Assembly (NCBI RefSeq): GCF_902810445.1
Contig: NZ_LR778175.1
Coordinates: 752,501-816,500, forward strand
Direction: 5' to 3'
DNA from: Candidatus Nitrosacidococcus tergens
Lineage (GTDB): Bacteria; Pseudomonadota; Gammaproteobacteria; Nitrosococcales; Nitrosococcaceae
Length of the DNA: 64,000 nucleotides
Made by a program: the position numbers and the translations under genes. Below the pieces are notes generated by a model. That model had not been told where the DNA came from and did not search any database. It saw nothing but the letters and a program-made list of their open reading frames with translations. Every line of letters starts with the position of its first letter. Position 1 is the stretch's first letter. Below are positions 1 to 10,624 of this stretch, piece after piece.

Positions 1-2622
<2,622 letters not shown>

Positions 2623-2701
2623 TAACACCCAAGCAAGTTTGGTATATTGATTAAGGTTTCTAATTTCTTAAGTTTTCTCGATTTTATAGTTTTTTAGTTT
2701 T

Positions 2702-2818
2702 TGCCTGGTGGCCATGGCAAGTAGGTCCCACCCGATCCCATCTCGAACTCGGAAGTGAAACTGCTTAGCGCCGATGATAGTGTGGGGTTACCCATGTGAA
2801 AGTAGGTCACTGCCAGGC
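2702..2818 (+). rRNA. rrf: 5S ribosomal RNA
   Basis: The molecule starts TGCCTGGTGGCCATGGC and ends ACTGCCAGGC; the two ends pair to form the closing helix. The loop bearing CCCGATCCCATCTCGAACTC is the usual 5S core. It lies about 80 bases after the 23S end, the normal order in a bacterial rRNA operon. The exact ends are uncertain by one or two bases. Confidence 0.97.
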
Positions 2819-2837
2819 ATTTATTTTTTATGCAACT

Positions 2838-2879
2838 CCCTTAGCATATCGATATAATTTATGTTAAGGGATTTTTTTT
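2838..2879 (+). terminator. rRNA operon intrinsic terminator
   Basis: A 10-bp stem (CCCTTAGCAT paired with ATGTTAAGGG, one G-U pair) with a 13-base AT-rich loop is followed by eight T residues at 2872-2879. Its position 20 bases after the 5S gene fits the end of the rRNA operon. The run of T ends about ten bases before the ABC transporter start codon. Confidence 0.85.
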
Positions 2880-2889
2880 GCCTGCTTTT

Positions 2890-4704
2890 ATGGTATCTGA
2901 TAGCTATCCTAACATTCCTGGAAATCTAATTTCTCCTTTTTGTTGGCGAAATCTTCTTACTTTTATTTTCTCTTATCATCGATCCTCTTTTTTCTTTGCT
3001 CAGCTTATCGCTCTATGTTCTGCTCTTCTCTCAGCTCCTATCCCTCTGCTCATGCCTACCCTGGTTGATGAAGTACTTCTAGAAAAGGAGGGAGTAGTTG
3101 TTAGTACGATTAACTATATTTCCCCTTCTCAATGGCATAGTCCTATCCTTTATATTACATTTATTACTGCTCTTGTACTCCTGCTGCGAATAGGCTCTTT
3201 ACTGCTCAATATATGGCAAGTACGACAGTTTACTTATATTTCTAAAAATATCATTTACCATATGCGTTTAAAGTTATTAACTCATTTACAACAGGTTTCA
3301 TTAAGTGAGTATGATACCTTGGGCAGTGGTACTGTTGCCTCTCATTTTACTGTTGATTTAGAAACAGTAGATCAATTTATAAATACTACAATTAGTAAGT
3401 TTACAGTTGCTCTGCTTACTATTATAGGAGTTGCTTTTATTCTGCTATGGATTAATTGGTGGCTTGGATTATTTATTTTATTTATGAATCCATTAGTAAT
3501 TTATTTCACCGTAATTTTTAGTAAAAAAGTAAAACACTGGAAGATAAAAGAGAATACTGCTTATGAAGTTTTTCAGAATGCACTTACTGAAACTCTAGAT
3601 TCTATTCAACAGATTAGAGCAGCTAATCGGGAGAAGTATTATGTCCAAGCATTGATAAATTTAGCTAATGATATACGAAACTACTCTACTGCTTATACAT
3701 GGAAAAATGAAATGTCTAATCGCTTATCTTTTTTAATTTTTTTATGTAGTGTAGAGATATTTCGAGCAACTGCAATGATTTTAGTTGTATTCTCCGATCT
3801 TAGTATTGGGCAAATGTTTGCTATATTTAGTTATTTATGGTTTATGATGGCCCCAGTGCAAGAAATAGTAAATATTCGTTATGCATTTGCCAGTGCTACA
3901 GGTGCTTTAACAAGAATTAATAAGCTTTTAACTCTAAAAAATGATCCATATCACCCATGTACTAAAGATATATTTATAGATAAAAAAACAGTTAGTATAG
4001 CTTTGAAAAATTTATGTTTTTCATACCCTACTAGTAGTTCTCAAATATTTAATCATGCTAATTTAAACATTAACGCTGGAGAAAAAATCGCTCTTATTGG
4101 TATGAGCGGTGAAGGTAAAAGTACGCTTACTCAAATTTTACTAGGGCTATATTATCCCCAATCAGGAGAGGTACTTTTTGATGGAATTTCGATTGCAAAA
4201 ATTGGTTTGGAGATAACTCGTAATAATGTAGCTGCGGTACTACAACACCCCGCATTATTTAATGATACAGTTCGTGCTAACCTTGCTCTAGGTAGGGATA
4301 TACCAGATGACCAGCTTTGGCAAGCACTAACTATTGCCCAATTAAGGGAAACTATAATTAATATGGATCATGGGTTAGATACCTTAGTGGGACGACAAGG
4401 AACTAAATTATCTGGTGGGCAAAAACAGCGTTTAGCTATTGCACGAATGGTTGTAGCCAACCCTAAAGTAGTGATTTTAGATGAAGCAACTTCTGCTTTA
4501 GATATGGAAACAGAAGGAAAGTTATATCAAGCTCTATTTAAGTTTTTAAGTGGACGTACCACGATTATTATTACTCACCGTCTAAATATAATAAGACAAG
4601 TAGATAAAGTGTATATGGTTGATAATGGTTCAATTATTGAGGTAACTCACTTTGATAATCTTAAAAATAGCAATGATCTATTACCTAGCTTAAGCGTAGT
4701 GTAG
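2890..4704 (+). CDS. ABC transporter, fused permease and ATPase (type I exporter)
   Basis: A half-transporter of about 604 residues. The N-terminal part carries about six hydrophobic segments (exporter-type membrane domain). The C-terminal ATPase has Walker A GMSGEGKST near residue 404, a Q-loop (LQHPALF, about 452), the signature LSGGQKQR (about 507), Walker B VVILDEAT (about 527) and an H-loop (ITHR, about 563). All ATPase residues are intact, so it should work as a dimer. The substrate cannot be told: there is no peptidase domain and no partner gene next to it. I chose ATG 2890; an in-frame TTG at 2878 sits inside the T-run of the rRNA terminator and is unlikely. No clear ribosome binding site is visible at either. 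Confidence 0.88.
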   Translation: MVSDSYPNIPGNLISPFCWRNLLTFIFSYHRSSFFFAQLIALCSALLSAPIPLLMPTLVDEVLLEKEGVVVSTINYISPSQWHSPILYITFITALVLLLRIGSLLLNIWQVRQFTYISKNIIYHMRLKLLTHLQQVSLSEYDTLGSGTVASHFTVDLETVDQFINTTISKFTVALLTIIGVAFILLWINWWLGLFILFMNPLVIYFTVIFSKKVKHWKIKENTAYEVFQNALTETLDSIQQIRAANREKYYVQALINLANDIRNYSTAYTWKNEMSNRLSFLIFLCSVEIFRATAMILVVFSDLSIGQMFAIFSYLWFMMAPVQEIVNIRYAFASATGALTRINKLLTLKNDPYHPCTKDIFIDKKTVSIALKNLCFSYPTSSSQIFNHANLNINAGEKIALIGMSGEGKSTLTQILLGLYYPQSGEVLFDGISIAKIGLEITRNNVAAVLQHPALFNDTVRANLALGRDIPDDQLWQALTIAQLRETIINMDHGLDTLVGRQGTKLSGGQKQRLAIARMVVANPKVVILDEATSALDMETEGKLYQALFKFLSGRTTIIITHRLNIIRQVDKVYMVDNGSIIEVTHFDNLKNSNDLLPSLSVV

Positions 4705-4717
4705 TCCTTAATAAGTT

Positions 4718-4804
4718 TGGTGCCGAGGGCGAGACTCGAACTCGCACAGTGTCACCACTACCAGATTTTGAGTCTGGCGCGTCTACCAATTTCGCCACCC
4801 CGGC
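4718..4804 (-). tRNA. tRNA-Leu, anticodon CAA
   Basis: On the minus strand the sequence starts GCCGGGGTGG and ends CCTCGGCACCA, with the 3' CCA encoded. The 87-base length with a long variable arm is a class II tRNA. The anticodon stem CCAGA/TCTGG encloses the loop CTCAAAA, giving anticodon CAA at 4768-4770 (plus-strand TTG). It is convergent with the ABC transporter gene and lies just upstream of the divergent queA. Confidence 0.97.
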
Positions 4805-4882
4805 TTCAGCTACATTATAGCTAAATTTATACTAATTTAAGAAAAAAATTTCTAAAACTAAAATATGAATTTTAGCGAATGC

Positions 4883-5908
4883 ATGCAGCTTGATGATTTT
4901 TCCTATGATCTTCCAAAAGAGCTTATTGCTAACTATCCATCTTATCAGAGAGGCCAAAGTCGATTGTTATTTTTAAATAATCGATCTGGAAAGATAGAAG
5001 ATCGTTGGTTTACTGATCTGTTTGATTTGCTTACTGAAAGAGATTTACTCGTTCTTAACGATACCAAAGTCATTCCTGCTCGCTTTCTCGGGGTGAAGGA
5101 TAGCGGAGGAAAAATTGAAGTAGTTATTGAACGTATTTTAGATGATCATAGTGTACTAGCTCACATTCGTTCCAATAAACCATTAAAAATAGGAAAGCGT
5201 TTATTACTGGAAAAATGGATAGAGGCAATCGTTATAGAAAAGAAAGATGATTTGTTTAAATTACATTTTTTGAATGCCCAACCTATTTCTGAAATGCTAG
5301 AAATATCAGGGCGTATCCCTCTCCCTCCTTATATTCAAAGAGAAGTAGAGAAAATAGATAAAGATCGTTATCAGACAGTTTATGCTACTCACCTAGGTGC
5401 AATTGCTGCACCTACTGCAGGTCTTCATTTTGACCATATCTTATTAGATCGACTTAAAAGTAAAGGAGTTAATCTAGGATATATTACGCTCCATGTTGGT
5501 TCGGGCACATTTCAGCCAGTACGAGCAGAGCATATTACGAAACATCAAATGCACTCAGAGTATATTCAGGTTTCAGATCAAGTGTGTACACAAATCCAAA
5601 ATACTAAAAAACGAGGAGGGCGAGTCATAGCAGTAGGTACCACTACTGTGCGAGCCTTAGAAAGTGCTGCTGCGTTAGGTACCATAACACCTTATGAAGG
5701 AGAAACTAATATCTTTATTTTTCCAAGCTATAAGTTTCGCTGTGTAGATGGTATCGTAACTAACTTTCATCTACCTAAAAGTACACTACTTATGCTGGTG
5801 TGTGCCTTTGCAGGTCATGAGCAAGTATTTTCTGCTTACCAACATGCAATAAAGAGTCGCTATCGCTTTTTTAGCTACGGTGATGCAATGTTTATTGCCG
5901 ATATGTAG
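4883..5908 (+). CDS. queA: S-adenosylmethionine:tRNA ribosyltransferase-isomerase QueA
   Basis: Transfers and isomerises the ribosyl part of S-adenosylmethionine onto 7-aminomethyl-7-deazaguanine in tRNA, giving epoxyqueuosine at the wobble base. The protein matches QueA end to end: N-terminal DFSYDLPKELIA, then SGGKIEVV, GAIAAPTAGLHFD, TLHVGSGTFQPVR, VGTTTVRALE, TNFHLPKSTLLMLV and the C-terminal RFFSYGDAMFI. Length is about 341 residues against about 356 in E. coli. I chose ATG 4883 because MQLDDF aligns with the family N-terminus; an in-frame ATG at 4865 would add six residues, and neither has a good ribosome binding site. The usual partner tgt is not beside it; trmJ follows 17 bases later. 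Confidence 0.97.
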   Translation: MQLDDFSYDLPKELIANYPSYQRGQSRLLFLNNRSGKIEDRWFTDLFDLLTERDLLVLNDTKVIPARFLGVKDSGGKIEVVIERILDDHSVLAHIRSNKPLKIGKRLLLEKWIEAIVIEKKDDLFKLHFLNAQPISEMLEISGRIPLPPYIQREVEKIDKDRYQTVYATHLGAIAAPTAGLHFDHILLDRLKSKGVNLGYITLHVGSGTFQPVRAEHITKHQMHSEYIQVSDQVCTQIQNTKKRGGRVIAVGTTTVRALESAAALGTITPYEGETNIFIFPSYKFRCVDGIVTNFHLPKSTLLMLVCAFAGHEQVFSAYQHAIKSRYRFFSYGDAMFIADM

Positions 5909-5925
5909 CATATATATTTTAACTT

Positions 5926-6654
5926 ATGCTACTTGATCAGATTCGTATCGTTTTAGTTTCTACTACCCATCCAGGCAATATTGGTGCAGCTGCTCGGGCT
6001 ATGCATACCATGGGATTATCCCAATTGTATCTAGTTATTCCAAAAAATTTTCCTTCAGATGTTGCTACTGCTCGATCTTCAGGTGCTAACCATTTGCTAG
6101 AACAAGCTAAAGTATTTCCTAATTTAATAGAAGCTATTTCAGACTGTCAAGTAGTGTATGGATTAAGTGCTAGAACAAGAAATATGCTCTATCCAAGCAT
6201 GGATTCTAGAGCCTGCGGAATCCAAGTAGCTACTGAGATAACACAAGGAAAAAAAATAGCTATTGTATTTGGTAGTGAGCGAATAGGGTTAGAAAATAGA
6301 GAATTAGACTATTGTAACTACTTAGTTCAAATCCCAAGCAATCTATACTATAGCTCTCTTAATTTAGCAGCTGCAGTGCAAGTTATAGCTTACGAAATCC
6401 ATATGGCACACTACTTAAGCGTTAATGAAATCGATACTTTTCATACCGATTCTCCTTTGAGCACAGTAAGCGATTTAGAAAATCTTTTTCATCACCTAGA
6501 AAAAGTACTAATCGCACTCCATTTCTTAGATCCTAATAAACCTAAGTTTTTAATGCGTCGCCTACGTCGGCTATTCCTTCGAATAGCCCTAGATTCTAGA
6601 GAAGTTAATATTTTAAGGGGAATTTTGACTGCTATTGAAAAAATGATCGCTTAA
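5926..6654 (+). CDS. trmJ: tRNA (cytidine/uridine-2'-O-)-methyltransferase TrmJ
   Basis: A SPOUT-class methyltransferase that 2'-O-methylates position 32 in the anticodon loop of some tRNAs. The N-terminus has the family motif TTHPGNIGAAARAMHTMGL. The knotted SAM-binding region shows IAIVFGSERIGLENREL and IPSNLYYSSLNLAAAVQV. Length of 242 residues is normal for TrmJ. It starts 17 bases after queA and is followed by cysE, so queA-trmJ-cysE and the desulfurase gene are probably one transcript. The order trmJ-cysE is common in gammaproteobacteria (from memory). Confidence 0.95.
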   Translation: MLLDQIRIVLVSTTHPGNIGAAARAMHTMGLSQLYLVIPKNFPSDVATARSSGANHLLEQAKVFPNLIEAISDCQVVYGLSARTRNMLYPSMDSRACGIQVATEITQGKKIAIVFGSERIGLENRELDYCNYLVQIPSNLYYSSLNLAAAVQVIAYEIHMAHYLSVNEIDTFHTDSPLSTVSDLENLFHHLEKVLIALHFLDPNKPKFLMRRLRRLFLRIALDSREVNILRGILTAIEKMIA

Positions 6655-6681
6655 AATAGTTAATTGATTTATATTAAATAC

Positions 6682-7458
6682 ATGTTTACTCGAATTCGTG
6701 AAGAAATAAATTGTATTTTTGATCGAGATCCGGCTGCACGAAGCATTTTCGAAGTTATTACTACTTACCCAGGATTCCATGCAAATTTATGGCATAGGAT
6801 CAGCCATCGTTTGTGGAATTTAAATATACGATGGCTTGCTCGATTTATTTCTACATTCAGTCGTTGGTTAACAGGGATTGAAATTCATCCCGGAGCAAGA
6901 ATTGGACGGAGATTTTTTATTGACCATGGTATGGGGGTAGTCATTGGAGAAACTGCTGAAATTGGTGATGATTGCACTCTTTATCATGGTGTTACTTTAG
7001 GAGGGACAAGCTGGCAAAAAGGAAAACGTCATCCTACTTTAGGAAATAATGTCATTGTAGGAGCAGGCGCCCAAGTATTAGGACCAATTGATATTGGCAA
7101 TGGAGTACGAATAGGTTCTAATACCGTAGTAGTTAAGAGTGTCCCAGAAAATGCTACAGTAATAGGTATTCCTGGGCATATTTTGAACTCAAAAGAGCAT
7201 CAAAAAATAAAGCAACAGATAGCTATGAAACACATAGGTTTTGAAGCTTATGGTGCAATACCTAATAGTCCAGATCCTCTAGAGCGCACAATTAATGACT
7301 TAATCGCTCATATCCATAGTCTAGACAATCGCATTGAACAAATGGCAACAATAATTCAAAGACTAAATAAACTTATTCCTGAAGAATATTTAGGTTTTAT
7401 TGATCTAGCAGAAAGTAATATTGATAAAAATAACTTAAAAAAACAGGAAAGAAGATAG
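6682..7458 (+). CDS. cysE: Serine O-acetyltransferase CysE
   Basis: Acetylates L-serine with acetyl-CoA, the first step to cysteine. After a helical N-terminus (RIREEINCIFDRDPAARS) the protein shows left-handed beta-helix hexapeptide repeats with IEIHPGARIG, FIDHGMGVVIGETAEIG, YHGVTLGG and NNVIVGAGAQVLG; the histidines in DHGMG and YHGVT correspond to the active site. About 258 residues, with a C-terminal tail after the repeats. I chose ATG 6682 because MFTRIREEI matches family starts; an in-frame TTG at 6664 would add six residues. The next gene, a cysteine desulfurase, starts only 4 bases after the stop, linking cysteine synthesis to sulfur release. Confidence 0.95.
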   Translation: MFTRIREEINCIFDRDPAARSIFEVITTYPGFHANLWHRISHRLWNLNIRWLARFISTFSRWLTGIEIHPGARIGRRFFIDHGMGVVIGETAEIGDDCTLYHGVTLGGTSWQKGKRHPTLGNNVIVGAGAQVLGPIDIGNGVRIGSNTVVVKSVPENATVIGIPGHILNSKEHQKIKQQIAMKHIGFEAYGAIPNSPDPLERTINDLIAHIHSLDNRIEQMATIIQRLNKLIPEEYLGFIDLAESNIDKNNLKKQERR

Positions 7459-7462
7459 CAAT

Positions 7463-8611
7463 ATGGCAGCAATTTATCTTGATCACAATGCGGGAGCACC
7501 ACTAGATAAGCGGGTTTTAGAGGCAATGCTGCCTTACCTTAAAGAGCAGCAAGGTAATCCCTCTAGTGTACATAGATATGGTCGTATTGCTAAAGAGGCT
7601 ATAGAACATGCTCGTATACAGATAGCTAATTTAATTCATGCAGAGCCTTCTCAAATTATCTTCACAAGTGGCGGCACTGAAGCGAATAATTTAGCTTTAT
7701 TTGGAACAGTTAAATTTAATTCATGCGATCGTTTAATTGTAAGTGGAATAGAGCATTCTTCTATTTTAGAGCCTACTTATTCTCTACAAATACAGGGGCT
7801 TGAAGCTGCTGAAATTAAACCAAATTGTGACGGAAAAATCACACTTGATAGTTTAAAGGGTATGGAATGCAAAGCTAATCAACTTGTATCTATACTTTGG
7901 GCAAGTAATGAAACAGGCGTATTGCAAGACATTCCTCAATTGAGCCAATATGTTCAATCTTGTCATGGAATATTTCATACAGATGCGGTACAGGCTATTG
8001 GAAAAATACCTATTAATTTTTCTGAAAATAATATTCATTTAATGAGTATCTCTGCCCATAAAATGGGTGGACCTAAAGGAGTGGGGGCACTAGTTATTGA
8101 TAGTGCTTTAGATATTGATTCTATTTTATTTGGTGGAGGACAAGAGAGAGGGTTGCGTAGTGGCACAGAAAATGTAGCAGCTATTGTAGGGTTTGGGAAA
8201 GCGGCAGAAATTGCAAATGAAGAGCTAACCCAACGAATGGATACTTGGTATTCCTTAAGATCGTATCTAGAATATGAGCTACGAAGAGAATTGCCGGATA
8301 TTATTATTTTTAGCGAAAAAGTAGAGAGGTTACCTAATACTATATTTTTTTCCTTTCCTGGTATTGAGGGAGAAACTTTACTAATGGCTCTAGATAAAGT
8401 AGGTATCGCCGTTTCTAGCGGCTCTGCCTGCGATAGTAACGGACATCAACCAAGCCACGTACTTTTGGCTATGGGAGTTGATCCTACTCTAGCTCAAGGT
8501 GCAATTCGAGTAAGTATTGGTGCAGGTAATACCTTAGATCAAATAAATAAATTTATTTTAGTGCTAAAACGAGAGATAGAAAATTTTAAGAAAATACTCA
8601 TTCGTAATTGA
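7463..8611 (+). CDS. Cysteine desulfurase, NifS/IscS type
   Basis: A PLP-dependent enzyme that takes sulfur from cysteine as a persulfide for Fe-S cluster or thio-modification pathways. Seen in the sequence: N-terminal IYLDHNAGAP, TSGGTEANNLALFG, GIEHSS, the PLP lysine in SISAHKMGGPKG (Lys200) and the persulfide cysteine in SSGSACDSNGHQPSHVLLAMG (Cys323). At 382 residues it is a little shorter than IscS (about 404). The usual neighbours iscR and iscU are missing; instead it follows cysE. I therefore do not call it iscS. ATG 7463 is preceded by AGGAAAGAAG. The shared terminator at 8645-8670 follows. Confidence 0.93.
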   Translation: MAAIYLDHNAGAPLDKRVLEAMLPYLKEQQGNPSSVHRYGRIAKEAIEHARIQIANLIHAEPSQIIFTSGGTEANNLALFGTVKFNSCDRLIVSGIEHSSILEPTYSLQIQGLEAAEIKPNCDGKITLDSLKGMECKANQLVSILWASNETGVLQDIPQLSQYVQSCHGIFHTDAVQAIGKIPINFSENNIHLMSISAHKMGGPKGVGALVIDSALDIDSILFGGGQERGLRSGTENVAAIVGFGKAAEIANEELTQRMDTWYSLRSYLEYELRRELPDIIIFSEKVERLPNTIFFSFPGIEGETLLMALDKVGIAVSSGSACDSNGHQPSHVLLAMGVDPTLAQGAIRVSIGAGNTLDQINKFILVLKREIENFKKILIRN

Positions 8612-8644
8612 AGCTTACGTAAATGCAGGCTGAACCCTTAACCA

Positions 8645-8670
8645 AAAAGCCCCGATTTATCGGGGCTTTT
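8645..8670. terminator. Bidirectional intrinsic terminator
   Basis: A perfect 11-bp stem (AAAAGCCCCGA with TCGGGGCTTTT) around the loop TTTA. It ends in T residues on the plus strand and, by symmetry, on the minus strand. It lies between the convergent cysteine desulfurase gene (stop at 8611) and the Bax-inhibitor-like gene (stop at 8692), so it can serve both. Confidence 0.93.
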
Positions 8671-8691
8671 CAACTAAATTAAAAATTAAAG

Positions 8692-9372
8692 CTACTGTCT
8701 ATTACCGCTTAGTGCACTTAGAATTTGCAATAAACTAAGAAATAAATTATAAATTGCTACATATAGGGTGACTGTAGCCATAATATAATTAGTTTCTCCT
8801 CCATTAACCATCAGACTTGTTTGAAATAAAATGTAACCTGACATAAGTAGGATAAACATAGCTGAAACGCCTAAAGATAAAGCTGGTATATGGAAAAACA
8901 TAGCACCTAATCCTGCGAGAAAGGCAACTAGCATGCCTACCATTAAAAATCCACCAATAAAGCTAAAATCTTTCTTAGTAGTTACCGCGTAGGCTGATAA
9001 ACCTAAAAATATTAGACCAGTCCCGCCAAGGGCAAACATTACAGTTTCATGTCCATTAGGTAAATGGAGATAAAAACTGATAATAGGTCCTAGGGTATAA
9101 CCCATAAAGCCTGTGAGAGCAAAAATTGCTGCTAGCCCCCATACACTGTTACGTAACGCATTAGTTAAAAATAATAGACCAAAATAACCTATCATTGTAA
9201 TTGCCCAATGCATTGGCGGAGCCTGAGTTATCATAGCGATCCCAGCAGTAACTCCACTAAACAATAATGTAGTAGCGAGGAGCATATAAGTATTACGCAA
9301 CATTTTATTAGTTGCTAATACTGAGGGCATCACTGCTTGCGTAGCCATTTGATTCATTTGATTATCATTCAT
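8692..9372 (-). CDS. Bax inhibitor-1/YccA family membrane protein
   Basis: An inner-membrane protein of about 226 residues with seven hydrophobic segments and almost no soluble part. The pattern LRNTYMLLATTLLFSGVTAGIA at the first segment and the ending TNYIMATVTLYVAIYNLFLSLLQIL match the BI-1/YccA (TMBIM) family. E. coli YccA interacts with the FtsH protease; others have been linked to calcium leak. The role here is not known. I chose ATG 9372 (MNDNQMNQMATQA); an in-frame TTG at 9393 would add seven residues. The gene stands alone, closed by the terminator at 8645-8670. Confidence 0.92.
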   Translation of the reverse strand: MNDNQMNQMATQAVMPSVLATNKMLRNTYMLLATTLLFSGVTAGIAMITQAPPMHWAITMIGYFGLLFLTNALRNSVWGLAAIFALTGFMGYTLGPIISFYLHLPNGHETVMFALGGTGLIFLGLSAYAVTTKKDFSFIGGFLMVGMLVAFLAGLGAMFFHIPALSLGVSAMFILLMSGYILFQTSLMVNGGETNYIMATVTLYVAIYNLFLSLLQILSALSGNRQ

Positions 9373-9558
9373 ACTTATTAAGAATCCTCTCAAATCACTA
9401 TATATATCTATGAAATATACTACTCAGACATTGAAGTAAGTACATTAGTTCTTAAATTGCTTGAAATTAAGTATATCAAGAAATAAATGTATTAAATATA
9501 GCTTTGATCTTTAGGTATATTTAGAGTGATGCGTATCGTAAATTACAGTCTTTTTCCG

Positions 9559-9564
9559 TATAAT
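9559..9564 (+). promoter_or_regulatory. -10 box of a probable tRNA-Ser promoter
   Basis: A perfect TATAAT lies 18 bases before the tRNA-Ser gene, the right distance for a sigma-70 start just ahead of a tRNA. No good -35 hexamer is seen 16-18 bases upstream, so this is a partial match. Confidence 0.45.
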
Positions 9565-9582
9565 ACTTTTAAGGTTTAAAGA

Positions 9583-9672
9583 GGAAGAGTGGCCGAGTGG
9601 TTGAAGGCACCGGTCTTGAAAACCGGCAATGGGTAAAACCATTCATGGGTTCAAATCCCATCTCTTCCGCCA
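9583..9672 (+). tRNA. tRNA-Ser, anticodon UGA
   Basis: Acceptor stem GGAAGAG pairs with CTCTTCC, discriminator G, and CCA is encoded at 9670-9672. The 90-base length with a long variable arm (near CAATGGGTAAAACCCATT-like pairing) is class II. The anticodon stem CCGGT/ACCGG encloses CTTGAAA, giving TGA at 9617-9619. The ada-like gene begins about 30 bases downstream. Confidence 0.97.
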
Positions 9673-9702
9673 TTTTTCTGTTTAAACTAGATTTTCAATT
9701 TG

Positions 9703-10515
9703 ATGGAGTCAATAGTGGAAACAAGAAATCAAATTACCCAAGATCCCCGTTGGTTCTCACTCACTATAAGGGACTCAAATGCTGATGGAAGCTTTGTTTA
9801 TTCTGTAAAAACAACTAAAGTCTACTGTTTACCCTCTTGCCCATCCCCTATTTCTAGTCCAGAAAATGTTAGTTTCTATCGAAACTATAAGGAAGCAGAG
9901 CGGGCTGGATTTCGTCCATGTAAACGATGTAATCCAAGGGATTATTTATTATCAAACAAAAATAGGGTAGTAAAAATTGTTTTTGGAGTGCAAAAATCTT
10001 CATTGGGTTGGGTTTTAGCTGCTCAACGTACAGGAAAGAAAGGTGTTTGTGCCGTTTTATTTGGAGAAACCCAAGATAAGCTTATTGTCGATCTTCAAAC
10101 TTATTTTCCAGCTGCTCAGCTAGTTAATAATGCGGCTGTATTTGATGAAGTGTTTAAAAAAATAATAGCCTCAATTGAAGATCCTACAGTTCAGCTTAAT
10201 ATTCCTTTAGATATACAAGGTACTGAATTTCAACAACGCGTTTGGCATACCCTATGTCACATACCATTAGGGGAAACTTGGAGTTACACTAAGGTTGCAA
10301 CGCATCTTGGATTACCCGCTAAATCTGCAAGAGCCGTTGCGGGGGCTTGTGCAGCAAATAAAATAGCGATTGCTATTCCTTGTCATCGTGTGGTTCGTAG
10401 TAATGGAAATTTATCTGGTTATCGTTGGGGAATAGATCGCAAACGTACATTACTCCACCAAGAAAATATTTGTTCAAAAAACAAAAGAAATCTGCTCCGC
10501 AATGAACCTATTTGA
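9703..10515 (+). CDS. Ada-type alkyl-DNA repair protein without the AraC domain
   Basis: Takes alkyl groups from DNA onto its own cysteines. The N-terminal Ada zinc domain is intact: FVYSVKTTKVYCLPSC and AGFRPCKRC give the four zinc cysteines (about 42, 46, 73, 76), the first being the phosphotriester acceptor. The C-terminal O6-methylguanine transferase domain is also intact, with GETWSYTKVA, ACAANKIAIAIPCHRVVR (acceptor cysteine about 227) and LSGYRWG. Between them the roughly 90-residue AraC-type DNA-binding domain of E. coli Ada is missing; the zinc domain runs almost straight into the RNase-H-like part, and the protein is about 270 instead of 354 residues. It therefore probably repairs DNA without acting as a transcription activator. 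Start: ATG 9703 has no ribosome binding site; GTG 9715 follows GGAG by 6 bases and may be the real start. Confidence 0.92.
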   Translation: MESIVETRNQITQDPRWFSLTIRDSNADGSFVYSVKTTKVYCLPSCPSPISSPENVSFYRNYKEAERAGFRPCKRCNPRDYLLSNKNRVVKIVFGVQKSSLGWVLAAQRTGKKGVCAVLFGETQDKLIVDLQTYFPAAQLVNNAAVFDEVFKKIIASIEDPTVQLNIPLDIQGTEFQQRVWHTLCHIPLGETWSYTKVATHLGLPAKSARAVAGACAANKIAIAIPCHRVVRSNGNLSGYRWGIDRKRTLLHQENICSKNKRNLLRNEPI

Positions 10516-10624
10516 AGATAGGTAATCCATTTATAGTACATTGCTTACTAAAAGATAATTTAACTCTTAAACTAGAAATAGAGAGATTTATCTAATTATA
10601 TTAGATTTAGAGGATACTTAATGC

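Noticed and set aside
9597..9785. 62-codon frame starting within tRNA-Ser
   Set aside because: It runs through the tRNA and out of frame into the ada-like gene.
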